A DNA stretch of 64,000 nucleotides from positions 248,001 to 312,000 of the forward strand of contig NZ_AP018738.1 of assembly GCF_000974685.2 (NCBI RefSeq), given 5' to 3'. This document shows positions 40,927 through 50,754 of the stretch, piece after piece. Made by a program: the position numbers and the translations under genes. The stretch comes from Ferriphaselus amnicola. Its GTDB lineage: Bacteria; Pseudomonadota; Gammaproteobacteria; Burkholderiales; Gallionellaceae. The first letter of the stretch is position 1. The number at the start of each line of letters is the position of its first letter. Below the pieces are notes generated by a model. The model saw only the letters and a program-made list of their open reading frames with translations, was not told where the DNA came from and did no database searches.

Positions 40927-42996
40927 ATGCAACAAAAGCAACTCTTGGCCGCACTGCTGTGTGCGGTCACTCCCTTGGCGCACGCTGAATCCGAAGCCAT
41001 GCTGGACGAAGTCGTGGTCACGGCCACGCGATTTAAGGATAAATCGGCTGACAGGCCGATCAATGCCACGATCATCAGTCGCGACGACATCCAGCAAAGC
41101 AGCGCTCGCACTTTGCCGGAATTGCTCGCTGGGCAGGCGGGCATCGCCATGCGCGATTTTTTTGGCAACAACGCGGCTTCCTCCACGGTGGATATGCGTG
41201 GCTTTGGTGCGGCGGCGGGGCAGAACACGCTGATCCTGTTGGATGGTCGGCGCATCACTGACTCGGACCTGTCGGGCGTGCAGTGGGCGGCGATCCCATT
41301 TGCGGCCATCGAGCGCATCGAGATTCTGCGCGGCAGTGGTGCCGTGCAGTATGGAGATGGCGCCAGCAGCGGTGTCATCAACATCATCACACGTACGCCA
41401 ACGAAAATGGGCGGCAGTGGGCAAGTCAGCGTGCGAGGTGGCAGCTACGACACCAATGAAGTGCAAGCCAGCGGCGGCTATTTCACCGGCGAAGTTGGCG
41501 TGGATGTCACCGCCAGTAAGCTGCACTCAGGCGGCTATCGCGCCAATAACAGCAACGATCAGACCAATGCACAGGCCAACGCACGCTGGCTGACCGAGGC
41601 TGGTGAGTTTGCCCTCAAGTTGGGCGTGGATCAACAGACTATTCGTTTGCCGGGCGCACGCACGGTGCAACCTGCGTTGGGCATCGACCAAGTGGCGACC
41701 GATCCGCGCGGTGCAGCCACGCCGCTGGACTATGCCAGCCGTGATGGGGGGCAAGTGGCGCTGGAGTGGCAGCAGAACCTAGCGGGGGCGGACATCAATC
41801 TGGGGTTGGCGCGCCGCACCAAGAACCAGAAGTCGTATTTCGATCTGGGTGGTTTTCCGACCTATCGCGATGGTGATCTGACGGTAGATTCGTTCACGCC
41901 GCGCGTGCGAGTTCCGCACGCGTTGGGGGGCGAGAGTTCACTGGTGGTGGGTGTCGATGTCCATCGATGGGATTATGCTCAACGCATATCGAATGCAGCG
42001 GCGAACATCGCCCAGCCTATCAATCGTATCGGCATGACGCAGAGTAACGACGCTTGGTATCTGCAAAACACCACGCATCTTTCAACCGCGACCACGCTGC
42101 TGGCGGGGTTCCGCAACGAGCGCATTGCAATGAGTGGTTCGGATACCTACAACGCAGCTGCTCCTGGCGCATTCTTTGGCTCGGCGGCACCTGCTGGAAT
42201 ATTTTCTGCGTCAAAGAATGCCTATGAGCTGGGGCTGCGCCACCAGTTCGACTCGGGACTGGCCATCAACGGCAAGGCTGGGCGTAGTTTCCGCTTTGCA
42301 AATGTGGATGAGATCTATGAATCTGGTCCCGCCTTCACTAACCAGTTCCAATTCTTGCGCCCGCAAACGGTGGATGGATTGGAGTTCGGGTTGGGGCAGC
42401 GGACGCAGGCCGCTAGCTGGCGGGCCACCGTATTTAGCAACGAAGTCCGTGACGAGATCCATCTCGACCCGTTCAGTACCGGCGTAGGTAACACCAATCT
42501 GCCGCCGTCGCGTCGTCAGGGCATTGAGCTGGAAGGCAGGTGGCAGGCGTTGTCGCAACTGGCGCTGAGTGCGACCTATGGCTACACCGACGCACGCTTC
42601 ATTTCAGGCATTTGGCCGGGCAGCGCCTTCACGCAAACCAACGTCAATATCGCAGGCAAGCACGTGCCACTGGTGGCTAGTCAGAAAGTGAATCTGGGTG
42701 CGTCATGGGCGGTGAGCGAGCAGACCCGGTTGAATGCGGCGGCAAGCTATGTCGGCTCACAGTTCATGGAGAACGACGAGGCTAATACCTTGGGGATGAA
42801 GATTCCAGCCTACACGCTGGTCGATCTTAAGCTGGTGCATCAGGTGGGCGCGTTGCAACTGAATGCCTCCGTGAACAACTTGTTCGATCACAAGTACTAC
42901 AACTACGCCGTCAGTAGCCAGTTCACGCCGGGCAGATTCAATGCTTACACTTTGCCGGGACGGACGCTGTTCGTGGGGTTGGGCTACCAGCTCTGA
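40927..42996 (+). CDS. btuB: TonB-dependent cobalamin receptor, BtuB-like
   Basis: Outer-membrane receptor of 689 residues. The ATG at 40927 (AGGAA 5 bases upstream) opens a signal peptide (LLAALLCAVTPLAHA). The TonB box region is MLDEVVVTATRF and the plug domain includes RTLPELLAGQAGIAMRD, DMRGFGAAAGQNTLILLDGR and LRGSGAVQYGDGASSGVINI. The barrel ends with the classic C-terminus TLFVGLGYQL. Assignment to cobalamin rests on the riboswitch directly upstream. The periplasmic and ABC partners are not in the window. Confidence 0.92.
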   Translation: MQQKQLLAALLCAVTPLAHAESEAMLDEVVVTATRFKDKSADRPINATIISRDDIQQSSARTLPELLAGQAGIAMRDFFGNNAASSTVDMRGFGAAAGQNTLILLDGRRITDSDLSGVQWAAIPFAAIERIEILRGSGAVQYGDGASSGVINIITRTPTKMGGSGQVSVRGGSYDTNEVQASGGYFTGEVGVDVTASKLHSGGYRANNSNDQTNAQANARWLTEAGEFALKLGVDQQTIRLPGARTVQPALGIDQVATDPRGAATPLDYASRDGGQVALEWQQNLAGADINLGLARRTKNQKSYFDLGGFPTYRDGDLTVDSFTPRVRVPHALGGESSLVVGVDVHRWDYAQRISNAAANIAQPINRIGMTQSNDAWYLQNTTHLSTATTLLAGFRNERIAMSGSDTYNAAAPGAFFGSAAPAGIFSASKNAYELGLRHQFDSGLAINGKAGRSFRFANVDEIYESGPAFTNQFQFLRPQTVDGLEFGLGQRTQAASWRATVFSNEVRDEIHLDPFSTGVGNTNLPPSRRQGIELEGRWQALSQLALSATYGYTDARFISGIWPGSAFTQTNVNIAGKHVPLVASQKVNLGASWAVSEQTRLNAAASYVGSQFMENDEANTLGMKIPAYTLVDLKLVHQVGALQLNASVNNLFDHKYYNYAVSSQFTPGRFNAYTLPGRTLFVGLGYQL

Positions 42997-43016
42997 TCCT
43001 GTTGGACTCTGCACGA

Positions 43017-43039
43017 GGGCGGCGATGCCGCCCTTTTGC
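43017..43039 (+). terminator. Rho-independent terminator of btuB
   Basis: GGGCGGC-GAT-GCCGCCC, a 7-bp perfect GC stem with a 3-base loop, followed by TTTTGCTTTT, 20 bp after the btuB stop. Confidence 0.88.
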
Positions 43040-43060
43040 TTTTCTGCTACAGTGCGCGCC

Positions 43061-44818
43061 ATGAATTCCATGACCAGCAGCCAGCTCTATCGCCGTCTTC
43101 TCGGCTACGTTAAACCCTATTGGCGCGTGTTCGCGCTGTCCATCCTTGGCATGATGGTATCGGCGGCGACCGAGCCGCTGCTGCCAGCCTTGCTCAAGCC
43201 CATGCTCGACGGCACCTTCGTGCATAAGGACGATACGGTCATCCGGCTCACGCCCATCTTCATTCTGGTGATCTTCTTCGTACGTGGCGCAGCGTCGTTC
43301 GTGGGTACTTACGCCATTGGCTGGATCGGCAACAAAGTGGTGATGGATTTGCGCGAGGCGATGTTCGCCAAGCTGCTGTCCTTACCGACGCGCTATTACG
43401 ACGATCACGCCACGGGCAATCTGATCTCCAAGCTGACGTTCGATGTGACGCAGGTCACGGCGGCGGCGACCAGCGTGGTGACCATCACCATTCGTGACAC
43501 GATCATTGTCATCGGTCTGCTCGGCTGGCTGTTCTACCTCAACTGGAAGCTGACGCTGCTGTCGCTGGTGATGGCGCCGGTGATCGCCTTCATCATCACC
43601 ACGATCAGTCGGCGTTTGCGCAGTGCCAGCCGTGATTCGCAACAGGCGATGGGCGACATCACGCAGACCATTGAGGAGAGCGTCACCGCGCATAAAGTGG
43701 TGAAGCTGTTCGGCGGACAAACCTACGAGAGTCGCCGCTTTTTTGAGTATTCCAATGGCCTGCGCCGCCACACCATGAGACAGGCGGCGGCTTCGGCGGC
43801 GAATGTGCCCATCGTGCAGATGGTGGCGGCGGTGGCCTTGTCCATCGTCATCTATCTGGTCATCGAACAATCGCGCACCGATCAGACCACGGTTGGCGGC
43901 TTTTTGTCTTTCGTCGCCGCCATGCTGATGTTGACTGCGCCGATCAAGCGTATCACGGCGGTCAGCGAACACATGCAGCGCGGACTGGCGGCGGCGGAAA
44001 GCGTGTTCGAATTGCTGGATACGCCGAGTGAAGTCGATCAGGGCAAGGTGGCTATTGGTCGTGCGCAAGGCAACCTAGCTTTCGAGCACTTGGATTTTTC
44101 CTATCAAACCGACGACGCAAAGCAGGTGTTGCGCGCTGTCAATCTGGCGATCCCGGCAGGGCAGACGGTCGCGTTGGTAGGTGCTTCGGGTAGCGGCAAA
44201 AGTACGCTGGCGAATCTGGTTCCGCGCTTCTACACGCCGACGGCCGGGCGCATCACGCTGGATGGCCACGACCTGAGCGACCTTAGTCTGGCCAGTTTGC
44301 GCGCCAACATCGCGCTGGTCAGTCAAGAAGTGGTGCTGTTCAACGACACCGTGGCGGCCAACATCGCCTACGGCCAGATGCGTGTAGTGCCTGAAGCTGA
44401 GATCGTCGCGGCAGCGGTGGCCGCCCATGCGATGGAATTCATCCGCGAGATGCCGCAAGGTTTGAGCACGCTGGTCGGAGAGAAGGGGGTGCGACTGTCC
44501 GGCGGACAGCGTCAGCGTATCGCCATCGCACGCGCCATCCTCAAGAATGCACCCATCCTGATCTTGGACGAGGCGACCTCTGCGCTGGATTCGGAATCCG
44601 AGCGCCACGTGCAGGCGGCGCTGGAAACGCTGATGCAAGGCCGCACTTCGCTGGTGATCGCGCATCGTTTGTCCACCATCGAGAGCGCCGACCGTATTGT
44701 GGTGATGCAAAAAGGCGAGATCGTGGAAGTCGGCACTCACCGCGAGTTGCTGGCGCACGACGGTGTCTATGCGCAGCTGCACCGCATTCAGTTCTCTGAG
44801 CCGCGCGCCACTCAGTAA
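43061..44818 (+). CDS. msbA: Lipid A export ABC transporter MsbA
   Basis: Homodimeric ABC exporter that flips lipid A-core across the inner membrane. The ATG at 43061 gives 585 residues; a second ATG is at 43070. Six membrane helices precede residue about 320 (for example FALSILGMMVSAATEPLLPA and VGLLGW-type segments). The nucleotide-binding domain has Walker A VGASGSGKSTL, signature LSGGQRQRIAIARA, Walker B ILILDEATSALDSE and the H-loop VIAHRLSTIESAD. No lipid A genes adjoin it, so a related multidrug exporter is possible, though MsbA is the best fit. Confidence 0.9.
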   Translation: MNSMTSSQLYRRLLGYVKPYWRVFALSILGMMVSAATEPLLPALLKPMLDGTFVHKDDTVIRLTPIFILVIFFVRGAASFVGTYAIGWIGNKVVMDLREAMFAKLLSLPTRYYDDHATGNLISKLTFDVTQVTAAATSVVTITIRDTIIVIGLLGWLFYLNWKLTLLSLVMAPVIAFIITTISRRLRSASRDSQQAMGDITQTIEESVTAHKVVKLFGGQTYESRRFFEYSNGLRRHTMRQAAASAANVPIVQMVAAVALSIVIYLVIEQSRTDQTTVGGFLSFVAAMLMLTAPIKRITAVSEHMQRGLAAAESVFELLDTPSEVDQGKVAIGRAQGNLAFEHLDFSYQTDDAKQVLRAVNLAIPAGQTVALVGASGSGKSTLANLVPRFYTPTAGRITLDGHDLSDLSLASLRANIALVSQEVVLFNDTVAANIAYGQMRVVPEAEIVAAAVAAHAMEFIREMPQGLSTLVGEKGVRLSGGQRQRIAIARAILKNAPILILDEATSALDSESERHVQAALETLMQGRTSLVIAHRLSTIESADRIVVMQKGEIVEVGTHRELLAHDGVYAQLHRIQFSEPRATQ

Positions 44819-44829
44819 GGCATTCCCAA

Positions 44830-45372
44830 CTAACGCAGCGGGAAATGCTCCAACACTTGGTAATGCGCGCCCTGCGCATTTTGCTGCGACTCCACCAACA
44901 CAAACTCTTTGCACTGCCAACTCACCCGAGTCATTTCGGGAAGCGGTGCATCCGTCCATACGGCATGGCGCAGCAACGTGGCGTGCGGCTTGAACTCACG
45001 CAGCTCGAAGCGAAAGTGATGTCGTCGCAGGGATTGCTCTAGTTGCTGCACCAAGCGAGGTAACTCGGGCGGAATGTGCGTCGGTGCGGCATAGGCGATG
45101 TGGTTGTGTCCCCAGTAGCGCGCTACCTCAAAACTGAGTTCGAAGCACGCGCCGTCAATTTCGTGTGCGGCCAGTCGCAGTGCTTCGAGTCGCGTTCGCT
45201 CGATCTCACCCAGAAATACCAAAGTGCTATGGAGTGTGTCGGTACGCATCGCGCGGCCTCCGCAGACGTTCAATAGCGGTACCTGCCAAACAGCTAGTGC
45301 CGTACGCTCTTCATCGTTCGGCCACAGGGCAAAGAACACTCGCGCTTGCGCGCCCGCAGGGGATGGATTCAT
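44830..45372 (-). CDS. thpR: RNA 2',3'-cyclic phosphodiesterase (2'-5' RNA ligase family)
   Basis: Small 2H-phosphoesterase of 180 residues. The two HxT motifs are HSTLVFLGEI and HATLLRHAVW. The N-terminal VFFALWPNDEERTAL and the spacing match the ThpR/LigT family, which hydrolyses 2',3'-cyclic phosphate ends and can join 2'-5' RNA ends in vitro. It lies tail to tail with msbA (11 bp). The cellular role is unclear. Confidence 0.92.
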   Translation of the reverse strand: MNPSPAGAQARVFFALWPNDEERTALAVWQVPLLNVCGGRAMRTDTLHSTLVFLGEIERTRLEALRLAAHEIDGACFELSFEVARYWGHNHIAYAAPTHIPPELPRLVQQLEQSLRRHHFRFELREFKPHATLLRHAVWTDAPLPEMTRVSWQCKEFVLVESQQNAQGAHYQVLEHFPLR

Positions 45373-45458
45373 GGCGCTATTGTAGAGAAGAATGTTTATA
45401 GATGGCGCGTCGCCAGCGGCTGTGGCACAGTATCGCCACTCATTCAGGAGCGGTCGAT

Positions 45459-46721
45459 ATGGAACAGAAAAGCATGCTGGTGCCCGATTACTACGCCGAG
45501 TTTCACTGTATCGGCAGTGCGTGCGAGGAGTCGTGTTGTGTCGGCTGGAATATACCCTTGGATGAAGTCAGTTATCGCCGCTACCAAGCGTGCCGCCATC
45601 AAGAGTTGACTCCGCTGTTTCGTGAAGCGCTGATCGAGAACACCGATGTGCAGACGCGCAGCAAAGAAAATGTGGCTGCGCTCAAATGTTCCTCTGATGG
45701 ACGCTGCTTGTTACTTCAAAGCGACGGCTTGTGCTCCATCCATCGTCTGTTGGGTGAAGAAGCCTTGTCCAATACCTGCGCAACCTTTCCGCGTTACGTC
45801 AATCTTTTTGGCGGGAAAATGGAGCTTTCGCTCGGGATCGCTTGCCCCGAGGCGGCTAGGCGGGTGTTGCTGCACCCCGAACCCATAGGCTTCGACTTGG
45901 TCGATGCCGACACCTCGATTGAAGCGCGAGGCTTTGTTTCCCATCGTTTCCCGAATCAGGGAGAGGGCGACCCGGCGCAGATGGCCATCCTCAATGAATT
46001 ACGCGCCCTCGTCATCGGCTTATTGCAGTTCCGCGAGCTGACGCTGGGTGCGCGGCTGATGGTGCTGGGATTCCTGCTGGAAGATGTGGACAAAGTGGCA
46101 TCATCGGCCAAATTCAGCCACGCTTCGGAGTTGTTGCCGATACTTAAAGGCTACGCTGATTTTGTTTCCGATCCTGCCAGCGTGGAGGCTCAGTTCGCCC
46201 AGATCGTTGGCGATCTGCCGCGTAAGATCGGGACGATCGGTAATGTGCTGGCGCAACTGTTGGCTGAGCGAGCTACGCCGCGTATGCGCGAATGCCTGAT
46301 CGCAGCTTCGAGTGGACTGCTGGCTGGCGAGACCGACAAACCCGTTGCGGACACCGAAGTGTTGGCGCGTTATCGTGCGGGCTATCACGATCACTACACC
46401 CCCTACTTTGCAAGCAACGGTTACATACTTGAGAACTATCTGGTGAATCAGGTGCTGACCCGTTTGTTCCCATTCGCTCTGCGCAATTTCTTGGATCTCT
46501 ATCGTGAGCTGGTATGCAACCTTGCCATCGTCCAAGTCTTGCTGGTCGGCATGGCTGCGCATGACCAAGGTCTGAGCGATGAGCGTGTGGTGCAACTGCT
46601 CCAGTCCTTCGCCCGCAAGACCAATCACAATCCGGCTTATCTAGAAAAGCTGCTCGCCGCCATCGGCGCGACGGGGCCGGGGCAATTCGTAGATGTGATG
46701 TGGATGCTCAAGGAATCATAG
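45459..46721 (+). CDS. fliB: FliB-type flagellin lysine N-methylase
   Basis: Cysteine-rich protein of 420 residues. The ATG at 45459 has AGGAG upstream. The N-terminus reads FHCIGSACEESCCVGWNIPL, followed by CSSDGRCLLLQSDGLCSIH and LSNTCATFPRYV, the Fe-S-type cysteine pattern of the FliB/YkgJ group. FliB methylates lysines on flagellin. No flagellin or flagellar gene is in the window, so the substrate here may lie elsewhere or be something else. It stands alone between thpR and a large oxidoreductase. Confidence 0.8.
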   Translation: MEQKSMLVPDYYAEFHCIGSACEESCCVGWNIPLDEVSYRRYQACRHQELTPLFREALIENTDVQTRSKENVAALKCSSDGRCLLLQSDGLCSIHRLLGEEALSNTCATFPRYVNLFGGKMELSLGIACPEAARRVLLHPEPIGFDLVDADTSIEARGFVSHRFPNQGEGDPAQMAILNELRALVIGLLQFRELTLGARLMVLGFLLEDVDKVASSAKFSHASELLPILKGYADFVSDPASVEAQFAQIVGDLPRKIGTIGNVLAQLLAERATPRMRECLIAASSGLLAGETDKPVADTEVLARYRAGYHDHYTPYFASNGYILENYLVNQVLTRLFPFALRNFLDLYRELVCNLAIVQVLLVGMAAHDQGLSDERVVQLLQSFARKTNHNPAYLEKLLAAIGATGPGQFVDVMWMLKES

Positions 46722-46797
46722 GCCTGATGGCGGCGGGGTCGAGCAAATCGTTACCTTGCGGTAGAATGCGCGCCTTGCCCTGCATCCTGACCTTCGC

Positions 46798-49700
46798 ATG
46801 ACCGCCCGACTGCGCGAAATCCCGTATAACTACACTTCGTTCTCCGACCGTGAGATCGTCATCCGCCTGCTCGGCGACGAGGCGTGGGACATCATCAACG
46901 GTTTACGCCAAGAGCGCCGTACTGGCCGTTCGGCGCGCATGTTGTACGAGGTGCTAGGCGACATCTGGGTGGTGACGCGCAATCCCTATCTGCAAGATGA
47001 TCTGCTGGGCAACCCAGATCGGCGCAGTGCGTTGGTCGGCGCTTTGCGCCATCGCCTGAACGAGATCGAGTCGCGTCGCCAGAGTAACGAGATTGTGGCG
47101 CGCCTGCTGCAACTGGCCAACAAGGCCGTGGATGAATTCTCTGCTGAATTCGAGCAGACGCTGGAACTGCGCCGCCGTACCTTGCGCGCACTTGGCAAAT
47201 ATACTCGCCGCGACAACATCGCTTTTGACGGACTGGCGCGTGTGTCGCACGTCACCGACGCGACCGACTGGCGCGTCGAATACCCGTTCGTGGTGCTGAC
47301 CCCAGATACCGAAGCCGAAGTTGCGCCGTTGGTGCGCACCTGTATTGAACTGGGTCTGACCTTGATCCCGCGCGGCGGTGGCACGGGTTACACCGGCGGC
47401 GCAGTGCCGTTGACCAAGCTGTCTGCCGTCATCAACACTGAAAAATTGGATGCACTGTCGGTAGTCGAAGTGCAGACCTTGCCCGGATTGACGCAGCCGT
47501 ATGCCACTGTCCATTGCGGCGCGGGTGTGGTGACGCGCCGGGTGATGGAAGTGGCAGAGGCCAACGGCCTTGTGTTCGCAGTCGATCCGACCTCGGCGGA
47601 CGCCTCCTGCATCGGCGGCAACGTAGCGATGAATGCGGGCGGCAAGAAAGCCGTGCTGTGGGGTACGGCGCTGGATAATCTGGCTTCGTGGCGCATGGTT
47701 ACACCAGATGGGCTGTGGATGGAAGTCGAGCGCCTAGACCACAATCTCGGCAAGATTCACGACGTAGCCAATGCGCAGTTCCGTATCCGCCGCTTCGAGG
47801 TGGATGGTAAGACAGCACATGGCGAACCAGAGATTCTGACCATCGCAGGCAGCGCCTTCCGCAAGGCTGGCCTAGGCAAGGATGTTACCGACAAGTTCTT
47901 GTCCGGCTTGCCCGGCATCCAAAAGGAAGGCTGCGACGGCATCATCACCTCGGCGCGTTTCATCCTGCATCGCGCGCATACGCATACCCGTACCGTGTGT
48001 CTGGAGTTTTTTGGTCAAGTGCGCGAGGCGGTACCCGCCATCGTTGAGATCACCACCTTGCTGGACAATCGCGGCGACAAATCGGTATTGCTGGCGGGCT
48101 TGGAACATCTGGACGAACGCTATCTGAAGGCCGTGGGCTACGCCACTAAATCCCGTCGAGGCACGCGTCCGAAGATGGTGCTGATCGCCGATGTAGTGAG
48201 CGACGACGAACGTGCCGTGGGCGAGGCCGCTTCCGAGATCGTCCGCCTCGCCAACCTGCGTCACGGCGAAGGGTTCATCGCCGTGGCTGCCGAAGCGCGC
48301 AAGAAATTCTGGCTGGATCGCGCCCGCACCGCCGCCATCGCCAAGCACACCAACGCTTTCAAGATCAACGAAGACGTGGTCATCCCACTGCCGCGCATGG
48401 GCGACTACTGCGACGGTGTGGAGCGCATCAACATCGAGTTGTCGTTAAAGAACAAGCTTAAGCTGCTGGATGCGCTGGACGAGTTCTTTGCGGGCGAGTT
48501 GCCGCTGTTCTATCAGGATGATGCACAACTAGGTGATGCCGAACTGTTGGGAAATCGGCCTCAACAAGCGCGCGAGTTGCTGGCCAAGGTGCGCCAGCGC
48601 TGGCAGTGGCTGCTGGATAACCTCGACGCGAGCGTCGAAAGTCCTGAATTCAAAGTGCTGAGTGCTGAGTGGGCGACCCTGCACTCAGCACTCAGCACTC
48701 AGCACGCAACCGTCTTCCTCGCCTTGCAGCAGCACGCTATCCGCGCCTCCTGGAAGATCGAAGTGCGTGAAGAGTTGCGCCACATCTTCAGTGGCCGCAC
48801 TTACCAGACCATCCTTGAGCAGTGCAGCACTATCCACCAGCAGGTGCTGAAGAGCCGCGTGTTCGTGGCGCTGCATATGCACGCGGGCGATGGCAACGTG
48901 CATACCAACATCCCGGTCAATTCCGACGACTACGCCATGTTGCAACAGGCGAACGGCGCGGTCGATCGCATCATGCAGTTGGCGAAAGATCTGGGCGGCG
49001 TGATCTCGGGCGAGCACGGCATCGGTATCACCAAGTTCGATTATCTGGACGCGAGCGAGCTGCAACCGTTCGCCGACTACAAGCGCCGCGTCGATCCCGA
49101 AGGTCGTTTCAACAAGGGCAAGTTGCTTACTGGCAGCAACCTCGAACGCGCTTACACCCCTAGCTTCAACTTGATGGAATTGGAAAGTCTGATTCTGGAA
49201 AAGAGCGAGCTGGGCGAAATCTCCGACTCGATCAAGGATTGCCTGCGTTGCGGCAAGTGTAAGCCAGTGTGCAACACCCACATTCCGCGCGCCAATCTGT
49301 TGTATTCCCCGCGCAACAAGATTCTCGGCACGTCCTTGTTGATCGAGGCATTCCTGTACGAAGAGCAGACGCGGCGCGGTATTTCGCTGGCGCATTTCGA
49401 CGAGTTCAACGATGTGGCCGACCATTGCACGGTGTGCCACAAATGTGCGAATCCCTGCCCGGTCAATATCGACTTTGGCGACGTGTCCATCGCCATGCGC
49501 AATTTCCTGCGCAAGCAGGGCAAGAAGAAATTCAATCCCGGCAGCGCGGCATCGATGGCCTTCCTCAACGCGACCGATCCGGCCACCATTAAGCTGGTGC
49601 GCAAGGTGATGATCGAGTGGTCGTACAAGGCGCAGCGACTGGGCTACCAACTGGGCAAGCGCTTCGGCTTGATCCGCGAACAAGTGGCGCATCCACCGGC

Positions 49701-50646
49701 CTCGCTGGGACGCCCGCCGCTGAAGGCGCAAGTGATTCACTTCATCAACAAGCCAATGCCGGGCAATCTGCCGAAAAAGACTTCGCGTGCGCTGCTGGAC
49801 ATTGAGGACAACACGGTCGTGCCGGTGATCCGCAATCCACACAAGGTGAACGAAGATTCCGAGGCCGTGTTCTATTTCCCCGGCTGCGGCTCCGAGCGCT
49901 TATTCGGTCAAGTCGGATTGGCGACGCAGGCGATGTTGTACGAGACGGGCGCAATCACCGTATTGCCGCCGGGCTACCTGTGCTGCGGCTATCCGCAGAC
50001 CGCTTCCGGCTTCGCGGACAAGGGCAACCAGATCACCACCGACAATCGCGTGCTGTTCCATCGTGTCGCCAACACGCTGAATTATCTCGACATCAAGACC
50101 GTGGTGGTGTCGTGCGGCACCTGCATGGATCAGTTACAGCAGTACCAGTTCGACAAGATCTTCCCTGGCTGCCGCTTGCTCGACATCCACGAATATCTGC
50201 TGGAGAAGGGTGTGAAGCTAGAGGGTGTGCAAGGCACCAAGTATTTGTATCACGACCCTTGCCACTCGCCGATGAAGACGCACGCGCCGCTGAAGGTGGC
50301 GAATACCTTGATGGGTGTGCCGGTGACGTTGAGCGAGCGCTGCTGCGGCGAGTCCGGCACCTTGGCAGCCAGCCGCCCCGACATATCGACGCAGATCCGC
50401 TTCCGCAAGGAAGAAGAGATGCGCAAGGGGGCGGATGCGCTGCGCGCCGATGGTTTTGTGGGCGAGGTGAAAATACTGACCTCCTGCCCGTCCTGCCAGC
50501 AAGGCTTGTCACGCTACGATGATGATTCTGGCACTACGGCGGATTACATCGTGGTCGAGATGGCGAAGCATCTGCTGGGTGAGAACTGGTTGCCGGATTA
50601 TGTGGCCAAGGCCAACAACGGCGGCATCGAGCGCGTGCTTCTTTAA
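46798..50646 (+). CDS. Large FAD/Fe-S oxidoreductase (DUF3683, GlcD-GlcF-like fusion)
   Basis: 1282-residue multidomain protein found widely in betaproteobacteria. In order: an N-terminal DUF3683-type domain ([20 protein letters not shown]); an FAD-binding domain with [20 protein letters not shown] and [19 protein letters not shown]; an FAD-oxidase C part with [16 protein letters not shown] and [13 protein letters not shown]; two [4Fe-4S] sites [11 protein letters not shown] and [15 protein letters not shown]; and two CCG domains with [10 protein letters not shown] and [11 protein letters not shown]. This resembles a fused D-lactate/glycolate dehydrogenase, but the substrate is unproven. A repeat-derived linker lies near residue 620. 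Confidence 0.9.
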   Translation: MTARLREIPYNYTSFSDREIVIRLLGDEAWDIINGLRQERRTGRSARMLYEVLGDIWVVTRNPYLQDDLLGNPDRRSALVGALRHRLNEIESRRQSNEIVARLLQLANKAVDEFSAEFEQTLELRRRTLRALGKYTRRDNIAFDGLARVSHVTDATDWRVEYPFVVLTPDTEAEVAPLVRTCIELGLTLIPRGGGTGYTGGAVPLTKLSAVINTEKLDALSVVEVQTLPGLTQPYATVHCGAGVVTRRVMEVAEANGLVFAVDPTSADASCIGGNVAMNAGGKKAVLWGTALDNLASWRMVTPDGLWMEVERLDHNLGKIHDVANAQFRIRRFEVDGKTAHGEPEILTIAGSAFRKAGLGKDVTDKFLSGLPGIQKEGCDGIITSARFILHRAHTHTRTVCLEFFGQVREAVPAIVEITTLLDNRGDKSVLLAGLEHLDERYLKAVGYATKSRRGTRPKMVLIADVVSDDERAVGEAASEIVRLANLRHGEGFIAVAAEARKKFWLDRARTAAIAKHTNAFKINEDVVIPLPRMGDYCDGVERINIELSLKNKLKLLDALDEFFAGELPLFYQDDAQLGDAELLGNRPQQARELLAKVRQRWQWLLDNLDASVESPEFKVLSAEWATLHSALSTQHATVFLALQQHAIRASWKIEVREELRHIFSGRTYQTILEQCSTIHQQVLKSRVFVALHMHAGDGNVHTNIPVNSDDYAMLQQANGAVDRIMQLAKDLGGVISGEHGIGITKFDYLDASELQPFADYKRRVDPEGRFNKGKLLTGSNLERAYTPSFNLMELESLILEKSELGEISDSIKDCLRCGKCKPVCNTHIPRANLLYSPRNKILGTSLLIEAFLYEEQTRRGISLAHFDEFNDVADHCTVCHKCANPCPVNIDFGDVSIAMRNFLRKQGKKKFNPGSAASMAFLNATDPATIKLVRKVMIEWSYKAQRLGYQLGKRFGLIREQVAHPPASLGRPPLKAQVIHFINKPMPGNLPKKTSRALLDIEDNTVVPVIRNPHKVNEDSEAVFYFPGCGSERLFGQVGLATQAMLYETGAITVLPPGYLCCGYPQTASGFADKGNQITTDNRVLFHRVANTLNYLDIKTVVVSCGTCMDQLQQYQFDKIFPGCRLLDIHEYLLEKGVKLEGVQGTKYLYHDPCHSPMKTHAPLKVANTLMGVPVTLSERCCGESGTLAASRPDISTQIRFRKEEEMRKGADALRADGFVGEVKILTSCPSCQQGLSRYDDDSGTTADYIVVEMAKHLLGENWLPDYVAKANNGGIERVLL
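48654..48706. repeat. In-frame palindromic 7-bp repeat (AGTGCTG) inside the oxidoreductase gene
   Basis: Two and a half AGTGCTG units (48654-48671) are followed, after about 10 bases, by about three and a half complementary units of the type CAGCACT (48681-48705), making a hairpin with a stem of about 17 bp. The reading frame is kept and encodes VLSAEW...[10 protein letters not shown] in a linker between catalytic parts. Confidence 0.85.
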
Positions 50647-50662
50647 GGGAACGCTGATTTTT

Positions 50663-50731
50663 CGTCATACCGGCGAAGGCCGGTATCCAGCGTCTTCACT
50701 TAACCGGGTTCTGGCCTTCGCCGGAACGATC
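50663..50731. repeat. REP-like palindromic intergenic repeat
   Basis: CGTCATACCGGCGAAGGCCG...TATCCAG faces CTGGCCTTCGCCGGAACGAT, an inverted repeat of the kind dispersed between genes in many proteobacteria. It lies between two convergent genes and may also terminate transcription. Confidence 0.7.
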
Positions 50732-50754
50732 AGACCGAACAAATCAGCCGCTTT

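Noticed and set aside
48685-49842. 385-codon minus-strand frame opposite the FAD/Fe-S oxidoreductase
   Set aside because: Shadow of a strongly coding GC-rich gene with conserved FAD and Fe-S motifs on the plus strand.
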